From: Calycina herbarum
Taxonomy: Eukaryota > Ascomycota > Leotiomycetes > Helotiales > Pezizellaceae
Assembly (NCBI GenBank): GCA_001414485.1
Contig: LLEY01000035.1
Coordinates: 310,001-374,000 of the forward strand
Reading direction: 5' to 3'
Length of the DNA stretch: 64,000 nucleotides
Each line of letters begins with the position of its first letter. Positions within the stretch are counted from its first letter, which is position 1. Position numbers and translations under genes: made by a program. The notes beneath the pieces are model-generated. The model was given only the letters and a program-made list of their open reading frames with translations, did not search any database and had not been told where the DNA came from. Below, in pieces: positions 10,761 through 22,336 of this stretch.

Positions 10761-12586
10761 GGGGAGCGTCGCTTAGCCTGAGGCTTCCCACCGCGATCAC
10801 AGCTGCTGCTCGAAGGTGCCGCGACGTGTGGGAGGATACAGCAATTGTTGCATTCGTAGGAAGTATTTACTCATAACTTGCATGGACTGTGACTGCGATG
10901 TTCACTTCCCATTAAACGCGGGAGTTCTCTTCGCGTAATCGCAAGAGCCCATTACGTAGAAATCAACCAGAATTTTTACACGATGCCATCATATTGGAAC
11001 TGGAGGCTCAACTTGAACTTATGTGTACCTATGATGAAGTGAGAAGCGTCCCCTTTGGCAAATGATATCCTTCAAGAGCCTTGGGTGAGTTCCTCCAGAG
11101 GGTATTGCCACAAAGCAAGACCACCTCGCCGTGAATTGTCAACATGAAGAGTTTTCCGTGTGAGTTTCATCGCGAATTGCCTGCTTCAAGTGGACCATAT
11201 TCTATGGAAAGACGGCGAAAGAAGTCTTCTCTATCAAGATCTAAAATAATGAAACCCATCGTGATGACCATCGATTTATGAACAGTGCTGTACGTGGATG
11301 ACTCCAAGAAAAGCCAGTGTAAACACCAAAAGAACGCCGGGAGCCAGTGCTAGTTCCAACTCTCTGCATTGGCATCTGGAATAATGGAATTCCCTTCTGA
11401 TGAATTCGAGCTTCTTGTGAATTCGCGTCTCTCTGCCAAGTCAACAAACCGTCAAATACCTCCAAACCACTGAGAGCTAAGTCTCGACGGAGGACCTCAT
11501 GCTCTGTCGTCCATCGCCAAAACAATGACATCTACACCTACTACCACAATTCGACCATCCCATCGAGCGCGCCCCCTTTAGCGTTTACGCGAACAGTTTC
11601 CTTTCCCTCCTCTCCTCTCGTCCGCGAACCACTGCTACCGCCGTATCCTCCTCTCGAACGGTTACCTCGACATCCGCGCCGCGCTTTTGACCCGAACTCG
11701 CACATCGCATATCTCTTTGGTCTCTTGGAACTTGGTCTACGGATGGTGAACAAGCTTACGGAGATACGAACGGGGAACTCGTTTGCGAGAAGCTATGCTT
11801 CTCTTGGTTCTCGAGCTACGAATGGCAAATATTCTTCTTCTCTCGACTCTTGCGAGTTGCAATCGACATAGCCGCGACGAAAAGCCTTCAGCAAAGCATC
11901 TCCACGAGCCGTGTTTCATTTCTACTTCTGCGGCACGGCATATCAGCTAAAGAGAGGTTTATGGCATAGCGCGCTCGCAGTCTACATGGTGGTTTCGGTA
12001 GTTGGGATAGGCTTGGAGTTACGGGCACGGTTGTTTGAAGAATTAGCAGGTGGTGTGAACGTAATACGAAGGCAGAGGAGGAATTGCCAGTATTTGGAGA
12101 AGAACTCGTCAGTTACGTAAGGGTAGAATATGCGAGAGGTAACGCTTTGGAGACCTCCAATTCCAATATGGCCTTGCGAGTCTCTTGTCCCCCTGTCCAG
12201 CTAATAGCGTTATAGGAATATGAAGAGTTCGGAATGGCTGGATAACTGGAGCTAGGAATATCTTTGAAAGAGAGGATGGAAGAGTTGTTAGGGAAGGAGC
12301 GAACATAGCCGGTCTAGTCTACATACAGCAGGAACAACACCTACAATTTGTTTGTAGAAGCGGTAGCAGCTTCATGAGCCTGGTTCTCGCTTGGAGACCC
12401 ATGGATATCCCCTTTGGTGCTGATCAAATATAGCCCAGGATTTGGTGAAGGATTTATAATTGTTTCAAGATATCAGCAGCTTCAGTCCAAAGGAACATTT
12501 TACCAATATGCTATTCCACTATTATCCGTTTGAAGTGACATTCATATCCAAAACCTCAATACCAAGAAGAAAGAAACCCTTTTCGC
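10761..12586. other. No confident gene; possible coding relic near 11.5-11.9 kb
   Basis: Around 11500-11875 on the plus strand one frame stays open for roughly 120 codons in locally GC-richer sequence, but it has no ATG at its head and no motif I know. It could be a decayed exon. The rest shows nothing I can support. Confidence 0.3.
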
Positions 12587-13600
12587 TCAATAAATATCAA
12601 AACGCTGAATAACCGACTCTCCTCGCTCCACCCTTTGCGCCGCTTCCCCATCCATCAATCCAAGCACAAAACAAATAGAGACGAAATGATAATAGTCCTC
12701 GACTTTCCGAAGTAAAACTGGGACTCGGTTTCCATTCAAGATACAAACGACGTCTCCTTCCTGTATGTATTGTGGTCCGTAGCTGAGATATCCTTCGTTT
12801 GTAAAAAAAATGACGGCATAGCTCATGATGCTGTCCGGTCTTGACCATACAATAGAGTATATTTTCCCCGGGAAGTTTTTCATCAACGAGCTCTTCGCAG
12901 CTAAAGGCAAAAAAGCCATCAAAATATCTAGGGGGTCACAAGAAATACTCCGTCCTTGTAACACGGCAACGGTAAAATGTAAAGCGAGCTGGAAGTAGCT
13001 GGAGGGTGAGTTAAAGCGTTGGTTTTGTAATAGGTCCATATCGTCGAGTACCAACCGCAAGCTAGCTTGTGTTCTGGGAATACCAGGTGGTATCGGGTGG
13101 TCGAAAGCAGTTCCGCCATTAAGGCCCGTTGTCATATCAAATTCAGATACCCTTCCTGCATGCATATACATACCATTCTTCTCCTCAAAATTTCTTTAAT
13201 CTGGCTCTGGCCCCAAATTACTGATTTCACCACACGTTGTTCCATAGGCTCTAAGGATATCCCCATCAATATCAATCGGTTTAGACAAAGACAACGCTTT
13301 TATGCCAGCATCCGCTGAAAAATGATCTTGGTTGAATAGAAGGCCGTTATCCAAGCGCCTGAACGCAGACCAATCGATCACCCAGGTTAGAAGCTTAGGC
13401 ATGCTATCTCCCAATCCTGTGCCAGCTAAATGCAACCAGTAGCCTAAGGGTATATGACCCAACAAAATGGTTGAAAATTTGGGTCCACGGCTTCCGTGGT
13501 CTTTGAGTAGTCTGCTTTCATCCCTATATCTGCAATGCCCAAAAGGCTATATACCGTTGCAAAACTCTATCGCCCTGCAAGTGGACAAATCTAATATTCG
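12587..13600 (-). pseudogene. Decayed HET-domain (heterokaryon incompatibility) gene
   Basis: Three family blocks are recognisable in order on the minus strand. The first, near 13565-13480, reads VYSLLGIADIG..ADYSKTTEAV and matches the conserved YALLG..PDYSK segment. After a frame change, 13465-13196 carries LLTWVIDWS, matching the SWVPDWS segment. After an in-frame TAA at 13198-13196, the same frame continues to 12587 with EGDVVCILNG..VPVLLRK and the C-terminal LGLMDGEA. The N-terminal HET signature (ALSYxWG) was not found upstream, and a further stop precedes the first block. The gene is therefore 5'-truncated, with at least one frameshift and one nonsense codon. Intact HET proteins trigger cell death after fusion of incompatible strains. 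This copy should be inactive unless an unusual intron removes the TAA. Confidence 0.72.
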
Positions 13601-14272
13601 GTGGAAAAGATATCGAAAGAATTTTACACCACTACCTGGAGTGTCGTTCCGAAAGAAATTCATTTTAAAGATTATTGAGAGATATTGTTGAATCACTTGG
13701 ATGACTTGGAAAACAAATACTCAGCGAATCAAGAAGCTCAATCTCACCTTGGCTAAGCAAGATCCTTTCAATCTCGGTCAAGCGTACAAAATGGAACTTT
13801 TAAGAAGCATTACTGTGAATTGCTTTGATGTGGCTGTAAACATCACCAACCCAATTAAAATAAGTACGAAAAAGGATATTTCGAGAGGTTCGAAGGGGCC
13901 GAATTTTACGAGAATAGCTTTGATGAAATACGCGTTTTCATTAGCCAAAGGTAAACAAGGGGGCCAATTGATTAGAAAGTGCTTCCTTTAAAATTGAGAA
14001 GTGGTATTAGGAGGGGTGTACCTCGCTTAGAAAGTTAAGGTTATTGGTTTGATTTGAAATAAGTTTCATAATACATCATGACAGTTATTGGACTCTTGGA
14101 AGTACTTTTTCTTTTCCTGTAGGTTGGAGTTTTGCTGCTGAGCTACTTCCTACTCAAGGATCAGGAAAAAAGATATAGAAGTCCTGATCACAGTCATATA
14201 AATCCTCGTAGACGAATATCAAATTATTTATTGTAAAGTAGTTATAATATCAAATTACCCATAATACTCAAA
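13601..14272. other. No gene recognised
   Basis: An open plus-strand frame at 13701-13991 has no recognisable motif and sits where the 5' part of the decayed HET gene would be expected. I do not call it a gene. Confidence 0.4.
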
Positions 14273-16151
14273 TTACAAACTAAACCAAGTACAGTCATCT
14301 CTATCCCCGTTTATCGATTTCCACTCGCGAAGCTCAAGAGATTGGGAGCCGTACTTTTTGCAATAGATCGGGGAAGATCTGGCTTCCATATTTCTTTCTT
14401 GCTGAACCTGCGGAATATAAACAAGCTGCTCATATTCATCCCAGTTGCATTTTGCTGAGTACACAAGCTGCTCATATTCATCCCAGTTGCATTTTGCTGA
14501 GTACACAAGCTCCTCTTGTGTCTCGGGCGAACCCTCCCAGATTTCTTCGCCAAACAACCTTGAGATACCATCGTACAATTCATCCAACGTTTCCCTCTTT
14601 GGATTCAAAAAGAAGCTCAAATACTGTTTTCCAATCATTGTAGTGTATTGCGGTCCTGGTGAATCGGGTAGGCGGATATTTCTTTCCTCCTCGACTAACA
14701 GACGAGCTCGATGTTTTGGATACGGAGCAATTGGCCTAATCGTGTAATAGGCGAATTTGTCGTTCTCTTTTTCACGTGGGACGAGGTAAAGAATTTCAGA
14801 GGTCCACCATTCGAGATCGTCTTGTTTTGCTAGTAAGCAGTACTTAAAATCCATCGAATTCCATTTCTCGGCAGAAATGGTCGGATCGTCTCGGATTTCC
14901 CGTCCAAGCTCTATCTTTATCCGCCGCTTTGCTATGCTAGCTTGATTCCAGGGATTTGGTAATACCCTTTTTGAGGAACCTGAGAACTCAGATTGGAATG
15001 TAGAAGCCGGATTGTCCCAAAATACATCCCTACTCCCAAGTTCCCCGGCGGGAACAAATTGAAATTCGTATTTGGGATTTTTCGACATTTGGCCTCTGAA
15101 GCCATAGGAGCGAAGCGTTTTGACAGGCTCAGACTCGGCGTTATTGACAATAATGGTTATCGTCTTGAGAGAGGGAAAATTTGTCTCCAGATATTTAAAA
15201 ATGGGAAATTGGTCTCGTCTGGAGGGAATGATAGTATAATAACTGAACGCCAAGTGTTGGATTTTAGGAATCTCGAGGCGTCCTCCGGTATCGTTAAATT
15301 GGTGGAGCGTATCAGCGTTGAGTATGACCGTATCGTAGTTTTCGTTGATATATATGAGGGGAGGTCGTAATTGGTTATATGCTGTGTAGTTTGAGACGAA
15401 TTTTGGAGGTTGCTTTAGTTGAATTGGATGGTAATGTTCAAGAAACACCTTCCGTGAGAGGTGGCATACTGCAACATGCGTCTGTCTAGTGGCAATTGTA
15501 TGCTTATCTGTGGTGGCCACATAGAAAAGGTACCCAGGACCCTCTCGATGTTCAATGCGTAGATCAATGATACCCGATTCAGGGTGGGCGCATTTCCAAA
15601 TCTTCATTTGGAGCTATTCAGAAAACAAAAGTCAACGAGAATTCAAGCGGTGGTATGAAGCAGGAAGCGCCACCTATGGTGGAACTTGTGTTCAGTACAG
15701 AAGTGCAGCTTTAAAAAACTGAGAGTTGGTACTTACCTCGCGTGGAAGTTCAGGAAAGCAGGTGAATTGAGGGATGTGCTCTTCTGGCCATTCCACTTTC
15801 AAAAATTTCTCTGGAACGGTGAAATGGCTTTTGCATAGTTTCCCTGAGGAATACTGTGGTTGAGGTACAATATTCCATTTCTCTAGAATTGTATTAGCAG
15901 AAGAAAAAACTAGTCTTTTGGATGGATTAATCAAGCTTACCTAGGCTATATGTATTGTGTTTTGGCACTAAGAAAATGTTAGTCATTATTTTCATTTTAT
16001 TCCTGTGGAACTTACCACCGACTAGACCAGCTGCTTTAGTTGTACTTGACTCATCAGTTGGGGGGCGTCTGCTGCGACAAAATTTTACCGTGCCATAGAA
16101 GACGCCTGGAGGAAGAAGGGAACTGGCTCCATGGTGAACAAAACCCCTCAT
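14273..16151 (-). CDS. 2EXR-domain protein with tandem 14-residue repeat
   Basis: The coding sequence is 16151-16016, 15967-15941 (a 27-nt micro-exon), 15882-15737 and 15613-14273, giving 549 residues in phase across introns of 48, 58 and 123 bp. The third junction builds FTCFPELPRE|LQMKIW, the hallmark start of the 2EXR domain (FPxLPxELRxxIW), followed by IIDL and HVAVCHLSRKVF, which match later conserved points of that domain. The family is abundant in Leotiomycetes and related fungi; its function is unknown. Near the C terminus a 42-bp unit is perfectly duplicated (14421-14462 and 14463-14504), giving LVYSAKCNWDEYEQ twice. A TATA-like ATTTATAT about 60 bp upstream supports the start at 16151. 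An upstream exon cannot be excluded. Confidence 0.72.
14421..14504. repeat. Perfect 42-bp tandem duplication inside the 2EXR gene
   Basis: Two identical adjacent 42-bp copies, followed by a short partial third copy. The period is a multiple of three, so the reading frame is preserved. Absence of any difference between copies implies a recent event. Confidence 0.9.
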
Positions 16152-17574
16152 TCCTCAAGCTTGGCTGTCCAGAATTTGTCTTGTGCACCTTGGTGGACTT
16201 GACAGACCGATATAAATGCAAAACCACAGCTATGTTGATTGCTTTGAGGTGCATGAGTAGCTTGTTCTGACTAGGCTTATCATGGAAGCTTTATACTAGA
16301 TACTAGACGCACAAATGAAAGATAGCATGTGGAGACGTAAGAAATACATTTTACTAGTGAATTAGAGCATGCAATAGTTCTTGTGGTTACTCAAACATGC
16401 ATAATACTTAAGCCAACAGGAGTCATTACTCAACAAAGTCGGCGACTAGATATCTTTATTTTTCTAACCGATCTCATCTAGAAAACTTGAATAATAATGG
16501 TCTTTTACATAATCCCCCTCTTTGGAATGCATCACTCAACACAACTTGTTTCTAATTGTTGGGTGCCTAGTATGAAATCCCCCTTTAAAGAAGATAACTT
16601 TGCAAGGTTAGTCCAGAATGCTACCGTGGTCAAGTTCAGCCTTCTTGGTCCTAATGACATCCATCCTTCTAAGCGCTGTCTGCACCTGCCCACTGAGCCT
16701 TGACAGGTAGGGTTTCAATCAAAAGCAGTACTTTAAAGAGAGTTTAGTAGCATGAAAGCTTCAGCTATAGGTTCGTTATTCTGGTTTCCTTCCAAAGTTC
16801 TCAACCACCATAATTTTCGCTTGGAATTCAGACTCTAATTTGGTCAATGCCCTCCTGCAATTCGGCATTTCAGGAAGAGCAGTAGCTGAATCCTTGACAA
16901 CAATTTTCTCACGACAAAAATTCATGACCACCCAGAAGAGAATCAACATCTACAGGTCTCACAGAAACTCCGTACCTCAAAACCCAGAAAAGGAACGGGG
17001 GCTCTGAGAACTTCCGTTTTTCTATCCAAACTTATTCCCAACACTGCACTTCCTCAAAGTAGCCTAAATGTTCCGCTTCTACGCACCCTAAACCAAATCC
17101 TTTCTCTCCAACCGCCAGGATTTCCAAACCCGCAACTCTGACATCCTCCAAAGCAATTCTCGCTTATTCCAATCACATGACACATCCTCATAATTCCTCG
17201 AAAGATCAACCATAGGTTACAGGAATTCTTGTTCTAGAATGACTAGAGTTTACCAGGCTTGGTTAGGGCCTGTCAAGGTACAATGTATGCCATGGGGTTT
17301 GACTAACAGGAAACATCATATCACCATTACGGAAGATATGATCTCGCACATGGGGATTTTCAGTTTACTCAAGTTCACAATTGATGGAAGTTCACATAAG
17401 AAGATACAAATAATTATTGGCAATGACTTCAGTTGATTATCACTGTTTAGAAATCATAGTATCCGGCTCTTACCACACTGCATCCATATCCCCTTCTCCC
17501 CCATGCTAAAGAAATATTTTTGAGTCAATGCCCATCCTCAATAATAAACGCCACCCATCCCCAGACAAAACTCG
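16152..17574. other. No gene recognised
   Basis: AT-rich intergenic sequence with only short open frames lacking splice pairs or motifs. Its left end is the promoter of the 2EXR gene. Confidence 0.45.
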
Positions 17575-18009
17575 CTATTCCACTAAAGTCGATCCATCAC
17601 TACCTATTGTTACCAACTCTCAGGACAAAAAAACCCAGCAGTACGCAACAAGATCGATCTGCTTCCTCAAACCCCTCAAGAACGCTTACCCCACATAAAC
17701 TCCTCGTACATCTTCCTGATCTCCTTGCGGTTGTACTTTTCAGTCGAGTTATTTGCGTCATGGAACTTCATGAATTGTTGGGTCTTCTGGCTTTGGTAAC
17801 TGGCAAGTCATCATCAGCAAAAGACACAAAAAAACAACAACTAAGTAAAGTAAGTTATGGCGTCGAAGAAGAACTTACACTGGGTCCCACTTTCCAGTCC
17901 AACCTGCAATGAATCTGCCTAGAGCGGTCTCTGGGGCTGGAATTTGTTGGCGGCAAGGGGCCTTGTTATGTTGGTATGTCATCCAGAAGGTGGATCCTGA
18001 GGTGGGCAT
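17575..18009 (-). CDS. Small 82-residue protein of unknown function
   Basis: I predict three exons: 18009-17879, 17799-17690 and 17582-17575. The introns are 79 bp (donor GTAAGT, acceptor GCCAG) and 107 bp (donor GTAAGC, acceptor TTTAG). The protein begins MPTSGSTFWM, has a Trp-rich middle (FIAGWTGKWDPV) that spans the first junction, then a charged helix (STEKYNRKEIRKMYEEFMW). The middle junction is strong because the frame stays open and amphipathic on both sides. The last exon adds only two residues and a stop, and its acceptor is less certain. There is no signal peptide or membrane segment. I do not recognise the family; a small soluble or mitochondrial protein would fit the composition. 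Confidence 0.55.
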
Positions 18010-19167
18010 GTTGATGGAGCTTGGATTACTTTGTAGAGTTTGGTGTGTTAGAAAGAGAAGCAGCTGTTGGAGAAAACGACAGGAGAAGGAGGTATTGTAT
18101 TATTAAAGGACCTTAATAGGAATCCTATGTTATTGTTTGTTTTATATTAAAGGAGTATTACAAATGAAAAGAGTATATAATTAAAGTGTTGTCTATAGAC
18201 TGGTCTTCAAAATTATATTATATACAAGATCCGCGCTCGATATTTATACCCAAAAATTGTCGCTTACTAGCGTGCCTACTAGCGTCTCTAAATTTACACC
18301 CTAGCCACCTGTGTCGCCAAAAACGTGGGTATGTCGTGGTATGTGGCTAGTGAATGGCACATGGTAAGTAGACGGGAGTTAATTCACCTTCCTCAAGTCA
18401 GAGGGAAATGGACCAAACGACCTGCAGGCTAGTGAATCATAACCAATAAGGTTTTCGTTATAACAAATGCCCTGGACCTCCGTAACAATAGCAGAAGTAG
18501 CGTTGAAGGTTGCTGGTGTTTATTCACTTGAAAACATAACAATGCTGGAATGGAATCAAACAATGAAGTATTATCTATAACCAAAACGTTGGAGAGCATA
18601 CAATGGTAGATTGAACCCTAGAATGAAATACGCTCCAGTTAAAAATATATAGAATTGGGATCAGGAGCAAAAAAACGATCCCATTTTCTTGAATGACCTG
18701 GTGCTTATATGTAATGCTGGTAATGCACCAAACCATCAAGCAAGCAAAGTGTATATATGGTTTATGGCAAATGAAAGCTCATGGAAAGACTCATACAGAA
18801 TTACAATGAGAAAACAAAAGCCACATGGCAAATGATCAGAGATAGAAACAGCCGACTTGGACAATTGCAGTAGGTAGCCATCACAAAACACAATGCAACG
18901 CCAGTTCCCCACCTTTGTTGGAACAAAAGAAAACTCACACATATATGATAGCAATCACATCACAATCTGCAAGCAAACATCATAATATCGACCTTAGTCC
19001 ATTACTAGCAACAAAGGCCAGGCGCTAGATGAATCTTCATCATCTCCATATGTCCCCCAACCAAGCAAATTCTCGCTCCAATAACGCCAAAGCCATGCAA
19101 GTCATCAAACCAGCTTGGGTCAAGCCTCTAAGTTGTTCATCAATTTACCCCTTCGTGAAAAATCTCT
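18010..19167. other. No gene recognised
   Basis: AT-rich sequence with no supported gene. Its left end contains the promoter of the small protein gene and its right end the 3' flank of the E2 gene. Confidence 0.45.
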
Positions 19168-19952
19168 TCATGGTTCGCCCAAAAGCCTAGCAGTGATATC
19201 TCCCATGTAGGCCTCCTCAAGCTCATAGTCCTCCCCACTGTTCTTATCGATATGGACAAACTCAAAGGCCTCCACGACTCTATCAATATCAAATCCCATG
19301 TTTACGAATCGATCAATGAGATCCTTGTTGTAGCCGTGGTACTTTCTCATTTCTTCCTCCTTGGAAAGCGCCTGCTTGGACATTGGTTTGGCAGTGGGGA
19401 TGTTCTTGGAAGATTGAATGTCCCAGGTTGTGTTGGAGGGAGCAGAGGCATACTTGATGGCCCAATCTCGAGCGATACGTTGGAATTGTTTTGGGTTGTT
19501 CATCAACATGTTCGCAACCTCAGCGTCTTGTGGATCTTTTGGCTCTGGGGTGCTGAGGAGAGATTGGAGGGATAGCAAGGCAGATTTGATTGTGAGGACT
19601 GGAGACCAGGCTGTACCAAGAGTGTCAAGGCAAATAGCACCCTGTTAGTTGTTAGCCCAAATCACAAAATTTGTGAATCGTTAGAACTTACAGTTTGGGA
19701 GCTGACATTGGGGTGCCAAAGCTTGGTTATGAAAAACATGACTGGTGGTCGGAAAGGGTATTCTTGCGGGATCTTTATATCAACAATGTAGGTTCCTCCT
19801 TCATAAGGCGTGTCTGGGGGACCAGGGAAAGTTGCCCGCAAATGGTTCAAGTCACCACCGTCATTGGAAGGCTCGCAGAAGATTCTGGAGTCATGGTCGT
19901 TCTGGATATCGGCCAGCTCCTTTGCCACTCTGCGAATTCGGTTGGAAGTCAT
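19168..19952 (-). CDS. UBC1: Ubiquitin-conjugating enzyme E2 with C-terminal UBA domain (Ubc1 / UBE2K type)
   Basis: Accepts ubiquitin from E1 as a Cys thioester and passes it on with an E3, in the cytosol and nucleus. Yeast Ubc1 extends K48-linked chains in proteasomal turnover. The coding sequence is 19952-19692 and 19641-19168 with a 50-bp intron (GTAAGT..ACAG), giving 244 residues. The UBC fold occupies about 5-155, with the HPN motif at 80-82 and catalytic Cys91 in GAICLDTL immediately after the splice junction. The C-terminal part (about 198-244, NKDLIDRFVNMGFDIDRVVEAF) is a UBA domain with the MGF loop, which separates this subgroup from single-domain E2s. It is slightly longer than yeast Ubc1 because of a linker. 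It is divergently arranged with the proteasome ATPase gene RPT2, an apt functional pairing. Confidence 0.95.
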
Positions 19953-20757
19953 TTTGGACTGCTTGGAGTGTATGGCGGGGTTCGGTGAAGGTATTTGTGG
20001 GAGAGGAGAAGGTATAGGTAGTAACGTTTTCAGTGGGGGTGTTGGCTTGTTGGCTTGTTATCTTTTGTAGTCGGTTCGTGACGTGGGGTCGTGTGATGAT
20101 TTAGACTGTTTTGAGACCATGTGAATCAGTGAAGTTCCATGATAGAGGGCTGGGTAGGTATCTGGATCCTGAAGAATGGATTCATCCAGAATTCGAGTCA
20201 AGGCACTCACAGGAAGCCTCGCTGGAGTTGAGTTGTATCGGGCGTCTGCGGTGTTCCGTTGTGAGACGCTTAGGCTGCCTGGCGGGGTATTTGACTACAA
20301 ATGAAGTCTGAGACAAGCTCAGCGCGGGGAATCAGGGTAATTGTGAGAAAGTCGAGGAACAAAGGGAAATGCCAGCGAACCATTAACGAGGGTTGCCTCT
20401 CTAATGGTACGTGTTCCAGTCAGAGGCCGAGTATGAAATAGATGTTTGAAAGGAAGGCTGCTGCTGCACCACTCGCTCACACCCAAACACTGACAGGAAG
20501 AAGATTGACAGGGCTTGTCTCCGATGTTCTTCCGATGTTCTTCCGAGGTGATCGATCACGGAATAACCTTAATCCACTAGCGGCCTCGCGTTGTCTGTCG
20601 CCTGGCTGGCAAGGAGCTCAATCGTTACAAACACCCGCTTCCATCAACAACCTCAACTTCATCGCCAGAATTGGTCTGGTTTCACCGGATCCTTGGTTAC
20701 TTGAGCTTCCTCCAGTTTACGCTTTCTTCAATCTCTCGATAGAGAGCAGAAGTCAAG
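19953..20757. promoter_or_regulatory. Divergent intergenic region, UBC1 / RPT2
   Basis: About 800 bp separates the start codons of two ubiquitin-proteasome genes transcribed away from each other. I cannot point to a specific proteasome-type control element (for example GGTGGCAAA) in it. Confidence 0.5.
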
Positions 20758-22336
20758 ATGGTAAGCTGTTATGATCTGCCCGTTTCACAACCAAATCTAA
20801 CATGCTCGCTCTAGGGAAATCAACAGTCTGGCATGGGCGGTGGTGCTGGGCAAGGAGGAGACAACAAAGATGAAAAGGACAAGAAGGTACGAATACAGAT
20901 CTAGGATGGAATGGGAACAAGCACCAAGATGGGATTGCTAATTACATTTGCGACTGCAGAAGGAGAAGCCAAAGTACGAACCTCCGCCACGACCGACAAC
21001 TAGAATTGGGCGTAAGAAGCGCAAGGCTGCTGGTCCAAATGCCTCCGCAAAGCTACCCGCCGTTTATCCAACCTCCCGATGCAAGTTAAGATATCTTCGG
21101 ATGCAGCGAATCCACGATCATCTTCTACTGGAAGAAGAATACGTCGAGAACCAAGAACGCCTTCGCAAAGCCAAGTCAGCAAAGGAAGGTGGTGCACCAG
21201 CCTCAGCCAGTAGTGATCTTGATGATCTGGACCGAAACGCTGATGAGCGAGGACGGGTTGATGATATGCGAGGAAGCCCAATGGGTGTTGGTACTTTGGA
21301 GGAGATGATTGACGATGACCATGCCATCGTTTCAAGCACAACCGGCCCCGAGTACTATGTCTCCATCATGTCTTTCGTCGACAAGGATTTGTTAGAGCCC
21401 GGTGCGAGTGTCTTACTGCATCACAAAACTGTGTCCATCGTTGGTGTTCTCACTGATGATGCCGATCCTCTTGTGACAGTCATGAAGCTCGACAAAGCCC
21501 CAACGGAATCTTATGCGGATATCGGAGGATTGGAGAATCAGATCCAGGAAGTTCGAGAATCGGTGGAACTACCCCTACTCCACCCAGAGCTATACGAAGA
21601 GATGGGAATCAAACCTCCAAAGGGTGTCATTCTTTATGGTGCACCAGGCACCGGAAAGACTCTGTTGGCAAAGGCCGTCGCAAACCAGACAAGTGCAACA
21701 TTTTTGCGTATTGTCGGTAGTGAGTTGATTCAGAAATACCTGGGTGATGGACCAAGGCTCGTCCGGCAACTTTTCCAGGTGTGTAATAATGATCGATTGA
21801 ATTTCTGAAACTTACTAATAAATATCCAGGTTGCTGCCGAAAATGCACCATCCATTGTATTTATTGACGAAATCGACGCGATTGGTACTAAACGATATGA
21901 GTCTACATCTGGAGGAGAGAAGGAAGTCCAACGTACTATGCTGGAGCTTCTGAATCAACTTGATGGTTTCGACGACCGAGGAGATGTCAAGGTTATTATG
22001 GCTACCAACAAGATTGACACTCTCGACCCTGCGTTGATCCGACCTGGACGTATCGATCGAAAGATCCTCTTCGAGAACCCCGATCAAGTCACCAAGCGCA
22101 AGATCTTCACCCTCCATACTTCCAAGATGTCATTGAACGAAGATGTCGACCTCGAGGAGTTCATCAACCAAAAGGATGACTTGTCAGGAGCTGATATCAA
22201 GGCTATCTGCTCGGAAGCTGGTCTTATGGCGTTGAGAGAGAGACGTATGCGTGTTCAAATGGCCGATTTCCGGGCTGCGAGAGAACGTGTGTTGAAGACG
22301 AAGAGTGAGGGTGAACCCGAAGGATTGTACTTGTAG
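20758..22336 (+). CDS. RPT2: 26S proteasome regulatory ATPase subunit Rpt2 (subunit 4)
   Basis: One of six AAA ATPases in the base of the 19S regulator; unfolds substrates and opens the 20S gate. Exons are 20758-20760, 20815-20886, 20960-21778 and 21830-22336, giving 466 residues. Exon 1 holds only the ATG. After splicing the protein starts MGNQQSG, the N-myristoylation signal characteristic of Rpt2. An N-terminal coiled coil and OB region (about 60-200) lead to the AAA domain, with Walker A GAPGTGKT (about 252-259), Walker B IVFIDE (307-312) and the second region of homology ending in RPGRID. The C terminus ends LYL, the HbYX tail that docks into the 20S alpha ring. All expected residues are present. 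It is divergent from UBC1. Confidence 0.96.

Noticed and set aside
12587..13171. Intact 194-residue gene
   Set aside because: Sequence upstream in the same frame is also HET-like and is separated only by a stop codon, so this is the 3' part of a broken gene.
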